Source: Bacillota bacterium (lineage in GTDB: Bacteria > Bacillota > Clostridia > Clostridiales > Clostridiaceae). Taken from it: a DNA stretch of 8,338 bases. The DNA is taken from positions 1 to 8,338 of the forward strand of contig JAEXSY010000075.1 in the NCBI GenBank assembly GCA_023440105.1, given 5' to 3'. The notes under the pieces are model-generated. The model saw nothing but the letters and a program-made list of their open reading frames with translations, did no database searches and had not been told where the DNA came from. Position 1 is the stretch's first letter; each line of letters begins with the position of its first letter. The position numbers and the translations under genes are program-made. Shown piece by piece: positions 5,358 through 8,338 of this stretch.

Positions 5358-6785
5358 TTAACTTCTATGGCCTCTAGAGTTAAAGTATCTAGTCATGTAA
5401 ACTAAAACATATCCTAGAAGTATCAGTATAATAGGTCCGCCGTAATCCATAACTATGGCAATTATAGCTTCACGATTGCTTTCGGCATATGCAACATCAC
5501 TGATACCGGCACCAATGAAGCCTGCAATTCCTAGGATTAATATAATGGCAGATACGAGTATAGCTGAGGTCTTTGTTTTTAATATAGTAAAGGGCGCATT
5601 ATTTCCTTTTAGTCTATAGGAAAGATAAGCCGCACCTAAAACTATATAAGGAATAATCAAGGATAAGGCTGAAAGATTAGTCAGTAATTCAAAGAAATCA
5701 TTTATTGAGCCTGATCCAAAAAGAGGAACAATAATGAGCGCAAGGAGCACAGCACACTGTATCCATAAAGCATTTTTAAGGGTACCATCCTCTTTCTTTT
5801 CCGTTAAAAACTTAGGAAAGGTATTTTCAGGAACCTCTGAGAACATGGCTCTTATGGGAGATTCCATCCAAACTACATAGGCTGCTACAGAGGTTACTGT
5901 AAGGATGGCCGCATAGATTCTTATAGCAATGCCTCCATTTAATCCCCAATTTTCCGCTAAGATTTTATATACCACATAGCCTGAATCCTTAATTCCTGCT
6001 TCTGTTAAGACCTCTGGAGAGGCAACGAGACAGAGAGCAAAGGATCCTATTATGTACGCTAAAGCAACAAAAAGTGTTCCTAAGAATACTCCCTTAGGGA
6101 AGGTCTTTTTAGGATTGTCTACATCTGATATGTAGGTACCTGCTACTTCAGCTCCTGCCACGGCAAAGAGCAGCCAAGAGAAGGTGGAGAAGTAATCTAC
6201 ATCCAGATTAGGAATTACTGAAGCACTTGTAAATTCCGTTGCGGAAGGAGTTCCCATAAAGTAGCCCAAAACAGCAAATACAATGAAAATCACTGTAATA
6301 GCTATGGTGAATTTACCACCGAAGTCACTGATTTTAGCAAATCTTTTAACTCCCTTAGTGGCAATCCAGGTAAGTACTAGAGCTACTACTAGACCCAAGT
6401 AGGTTAATAATCTAGTATTGGCATCAGTGAATCTATTCTCTCCATAGATTGTCCAGGATATCATAACAGGTATTCTGGCAAAGACCATCTGAAGATAAAA
6501 GAGATTGGCAATGAAATAAGACCAGGTTCCTATAAAGGCCCACTTTGACCCTAGGCCAGTGTTTATCCAGCTATAAATCCCACCCTCATTATCCTTATTA
6601 GCTGAAGCAAGCTCTGCAATTACTAAGGATAATGGGAGGAAAAATAGCAGTGAAACTATAAGCCAGGAAGGTATAGCCGCTGGCCCAAGATAAACTGCAT
6701 TGGTGGCAATGTTACCAAAGCCAAAGGTTGGCACAAAAATTAACATTACCAGTGTCCATAAACCAAATTTTTTCGATGAAGACAT
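5358..6785 (-). CDS. yjeM: APC-family amino acid transporter, YjeM / glutamate-GABA antiporter type, 475 aa
   Basis: This is an inner-membrane amino acid permease or antiporter of the APC superfamily with about 12 hydrophobic helices. The first helix contains the APC helix-breaking motif in IFVPTFGFGNIATNAVYLGP (residues 16-35). After helix 2 comes ELASANKDNEGGIYSWINTGLG (58-79), and AEVAGTYISDVDNPKKTFPKG (212-232) is the conserved helix 6 and loop. Comparison from memory with E. coli YjeM shows shared FGFxN, AIPxxI, EGGIYSW, AFIGT and FKTKxSA-type stretches, so I place it in the glutamate/GABA antiporter branch; the substrate is unproven. The ATG at 6785 follows TAGGGG (6798-6793) at 7 bases and begins MSSSKKFGLW. 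The frame stays open upstream to an ATG at 6920, but that extension overlaps the promoter and has no membrane-protein character. Confidence 0.87.
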   Translation of the reverse strand: MSSSKKFGLWTLVMLIFVPTFGFGNIATNAVYLGPAAIPSWLIVSLLFFLPLSLVIAELASANKDNEGGIYSWINTGLGSKWAFIGTWSYFIANLFYLQMVFARIPVMISWTIYGENRFTDANTRLLTYLGLVVALVLTWIATKGVKRFAKISDFGGKFTIAITVIFIVFAVLGYFMGTPSATEFTSASVIPNLDVDYFSTFSWLLFAVAGAEVAGTYISDVDNPKKTFPKGVFLGTLFVALAYIIGSFALCLVASPEVLTEAGIKDSGYVVYKILAENWGLNGGIAIRIYAAILTVTSVAAYVVWMESPIRAMFSEVPENTFPKFLTEKKEDGTLKNALWIQCAVLLALIIVPLFGSGSINDFFELLTNLSALSLIIPYIVLGAAYLSYRLKGNNAPFTILKTKTSAILVSAIILILGIAGFIGAGISDVAYAESNREAIIAIVMDYGGPIILILLGYVLVYMTRYFNSRGHRS

Positions 6786-6829
6786 AATTACACCCCTAAT
6801 CTTATGATTTTTATACGTATGTACTTCTC

Positions 6830-6905
6830 TTCTAAGGGTGTATATCCGATGAAGATAAAAATATACACTTTTTAAGGTATACGTTCTTATAATTTTAAAG
6901 GTATA
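6830..6905 (-). repeat. Repeated TATACCTT-like elements and hairpin in the transporter leader
   Basis: On the minus strand TATACCTTTAAAA (6905-6893), TATACCTTAAAA (6881-6870) and the looser TATACACCCTTAGAA (6844-6830) recur. The first overlaps the predicted -10. Between the second and third, GTGTATAT (6868-6861) and ATATACAC (6845-6838) form a perfect 8-bp stem with a 15-base loop. There is no U tract, so it is not a terminator. An operator array or an RNA element is possible; I do not recognise the binding protein. Confidence 0.4.
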
Positions 6906-6920
6906 AAAATAGGAATGCAA
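6892..6920 (-). promoter_or_regulatory. Predicted promoter of the YjeM-like gene
   Basis: On the minus strand TTGCAT (6920-6915) is followed after exactly 17 bases by TAAAAT (6897-6892). This would give a leader of about 100 bases before ATG 6785. A second TATAAT occurs at 6969-6964 with a poor -35, so an additional upstream start is possible. Confidence 0.5.
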
Positions 6921-7118
6921 ACAAATTATTGTTAAAAATTAGCTTATTAAGATAGAAATTACAGATTATACCTCGATATCTACATTTAGCTTAATATATC
7001 TAATTTACTATGTAATAAATGATTTTATTATGTAGTTTATAGTTGTATATTGTATTATTATACAAATATTATATAGAGTTTATACCACTTATTTATTTGA
7101 TATGGGATTATGGTAAAT
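6921..7118. other. AT-rich intergenic region between aroE-aroK and the transporter gene
   Basis: I see no gene here. The stretch is extremely AT-rich. It contains a 17-base direct repeat pair starting 20 bases apart (7004-7020 and 7024-7040, 13 of 17 identical, core TATGTA) and a small palindrome TTGTAT-TATT-ATACAA (7050-7065). No convincing terminator follows the aroE-aroK stop at 7119. The only inverted repeat nearby (TTTACCA/TGGTATAAA) is weak and lacks a U tract. Confidence 0.5.
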
Positions 7119-8338
7119 CTAAGCTTTATAAAATTGGCCTTTATTATAATCCTTTAATATACTCTCAGCTGCCTCTGAAATAGTAGTATAGTTATATACT
7201 AATTCGTTAGAAAAGGACATGTATAATGGTAATCTTATTCTGTACATTTCCTTCAGAGCCTCAAGGCTTTTAGAAAGTGGACGACCATCTCTTGAAAGAC
7301 TTTCAAGAGGTCTCTGGATAAAGTATATTCGTCCGTTCTGTCTTAAGGGGTCTAGATTATCTTTATTAAGAATTACCCCTCCTCCTGTGGATATTATTAC
7401 TCCACTTTTCTTACCGGCAGAGACTACCATGGCTTTTTCTACCTCTCTAAAATATGCTTCTCCTTTATCTTCAAAGATTTCTGGGATAGTCTTTCCCTCA
7501 TGCTCCTCTACTAAGGTATCCGTTTCAATAAGTTCCTTTCCAGTTAGCTTAGCCAGGGTGGCGCCAATACTGCTTTTACCGCAGCCAGGCATTCCTACAA
7601 GAACGATATTTTCCTTTTCCTTAGAAAGGATTTTTATAATATCCTCTACCTTACTATCACTTATGGTCTGCCCTGAAAAAAGCTCTGAGGCAGTGCGTGC
7701 CTGAGCAACCAGCATAGGTAGTCCTCCTGTAGCCTTTATTCCAAGGGCTTCTGCTTGGAGGATAAGCTTCGTCTTTAGAGGATTATATACCACATCTATC
7801 ACAGCATTACATTTCTTAAATAGGGATAAGTCTATAAGGCTCTCTCCATTATTAGGATACATTCCTACAGGGGTAGTATTAATTATTACGGTACTATCAT
7901 AGTAAGGTTCTAGATTATCATAGGTCACAGGGCCTTTTCTGGATACTATGGTTATCTTATCTGCTCCTAAATCTGTCACTGCTGCCCTTGCTGTAAGAGA
8001 GGTGCCACCGCTTCCTAGAATAAGAACAGAAGCACCCTTTATTTCAATTCCGCTTCTCTTTAACAGATATATAAATCCATCATAATCGGTGTTATACCCT
8101 GTAATATTCCTGTCTTTATCATATACCAGAGTATTTACACTTCCAATCATCTCAGCAGAAGGGGAAAGGCTCTTGCAGTATTTTATTACTTCCTGCTTAT
8201 AAGGAATCGTTACGTTGAAGCCTCCAATTCCTTCTTCCTTTAAAAGAGAGGGAAGCTCCTCTTTATTTACTTCATAATAGTTATAAACATAGTCACCCAG
8301 CTCTCTGTGGATATTTTTAGAGAAGCTGTGGACTAGAC
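7119..8338 (-). CDS. aroE-aroK: AroE-AroK fusion: shikimate dehydrogenase / shikimate kinase (N-terminus cut)
   Basis: The frame is open to the window edge (first complete codon 8336), so the ATG at 8150 is internal; about 10 N-terminal residues are missing. Numbering from the edge, the dehydrogenase part (about 1-235) has HSFSK (3-7, shikimate-binding serines), GFNVTIPYKQ with catalytic Lys47, NTDYDG with its Asp at 84, the NADP loop GSGGTS (108-113), NTTPVGMYP (153-161) and GLPMLVAQA with Gln212. It reduces 3-dehydroshikimate to shikimate. The kinase part (about 243-405) has Walker A GMPGCGKSS (248-256), ETD (271-273), FREVE with Arg297, STGGG (316-320), lid GRPLS (351-355) and RLPLY (368-372). 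It makes shikimate 3-phosphate with ATP. All catalytic residues I can check are present in both halves, and the 405 visible residues equal the sum of the two normal enzymes with almost no linker. The stop is TAG 7121-7119. Confidence 0.95.
   Translation of the reverse strand, partial: LVHSFSKNIHRELGDYVYNYYEVNKEELPSLLKEEGIGGFNVTIPYKQEVIKYCKSLSPSAEMIGSVNTLVYDKDRNITGYNTDYDGFIYLLKRSGIEIKGASVLILGSGGTSLTARAAVTDLGADKITIVSRKGPVTYDNLEPYYDSTVIINTTPVGMYPNNGESLIDLSLFKKCNAVIDVVYNPLKTKLILQAEALGIKATGGLPMLVAQARTASELFSGQTISDSKVEDIIKILSKEKENIVLVGMPGCGKSSIGATLAKLTGKELIETDTLVEEHEGKTIPEIFEDKGEAYFREVEKAMVVSAGKKSGVIISTGGGVILNKDNLDPLRQNGRIYFIQRPLESLSRDGRPLSKSLEALKEMYRIRLPLYMSFSNELVYNYTTISEAAESILKDYNKGQFYKA

Noticed and set aside
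6786..6920. N-terminal extension of the amino acid transporter to an ATG at 6920
   Set aside because: The 45 extra residues overlap the predicted promoter and repeats. The ATG at 6785 has a good ribosome site and starts where the transporter family normally starts.
7219..7704. 161-codon plus-strand open frame
   Set aside because: It is antisense to the shikimate kinase domain, whose motifs are complete. It has no ribosome site and its translation resembles no protein.
1..8338. CRISPR arrays, insertion sequences, phage or defence genes
   Set aside because: I looked for regularly spaced repeats, transposase-like motifs and terminal inverted repeats and found none. The window is ordinary chromosomal gene content.

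Overview
The window is AT-rich Firmicutes DNA, most likely from Clostridium or a close relative. Evidence for this is strong AGGAGG-type ribosome sites, TTG and GTG starts beside ATG, intrinsic terminators between convergent genes, a T-box riboswitch, and protein sequences typical of clostridia. All genes look chromosomal. I see no insertion sequence, phage gene, CRISPR array, tRNA or rRNA.

Layout from left to right. Positions 1-173 (minus strand) hold the first 57 codons of aspS, aspartyl-tRNA synthetase. It is preceded by a complete T-box leader (about 232-537) with its own terminator and a strong sigma-A promoter (543-570). The leader's specifier loop reads GAAC, in which a Glu codon (GAA) and an Asn codon (AAC) overlap, and there is no Asp codon in it. 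That is the arrangement described for the 'two-codon' T-box of the Clostridium acetobutylicum transamidation operon. It suggests that AspRS here is non-discriminating and works with GatCAB to make Asn-tRNA and Gln-tRNA. Diverging from aspS is a lipoprotein gene (708-1709, plus) whose frame is cut by a single in-frame TAG at 1287-1289. Its mature N-terminus carries six short acidic repeats.

A bidirectional hairpin separates the lipoprotein from a convergent SAM-dependent methyltransferase (1765-2985, minus, TTG start). A divergent promoter region (about 3000-3126) then leads into a two-gene operon on the plus strand: a FucP-like MFS transporter (3127-4305) and a two-domain GNAT acetyltransferase (4320-5261). 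A second, perfect bidirectional hairpin (5271-5314) ends it.

On the minus strand follow a YjeM-like APC amino acid transporter (5358-6785), with a leader of repeated TATACCTT-like elements and a hairpin, and a fused shikimate dehydrogenase-shikimate kinase (AroE-AroK, 7119 to beyond 8338). The fusion links two consecutive or near-consecutive steps of aromatic amino acid synthesis in one polypeptide.

The genes do not form one pathway. The most notable items are the GAAC specifier of the T-box, the AroE-AroK fusion, the interrupted lipoprotein and the repeat-rich leader of the transporter gene.
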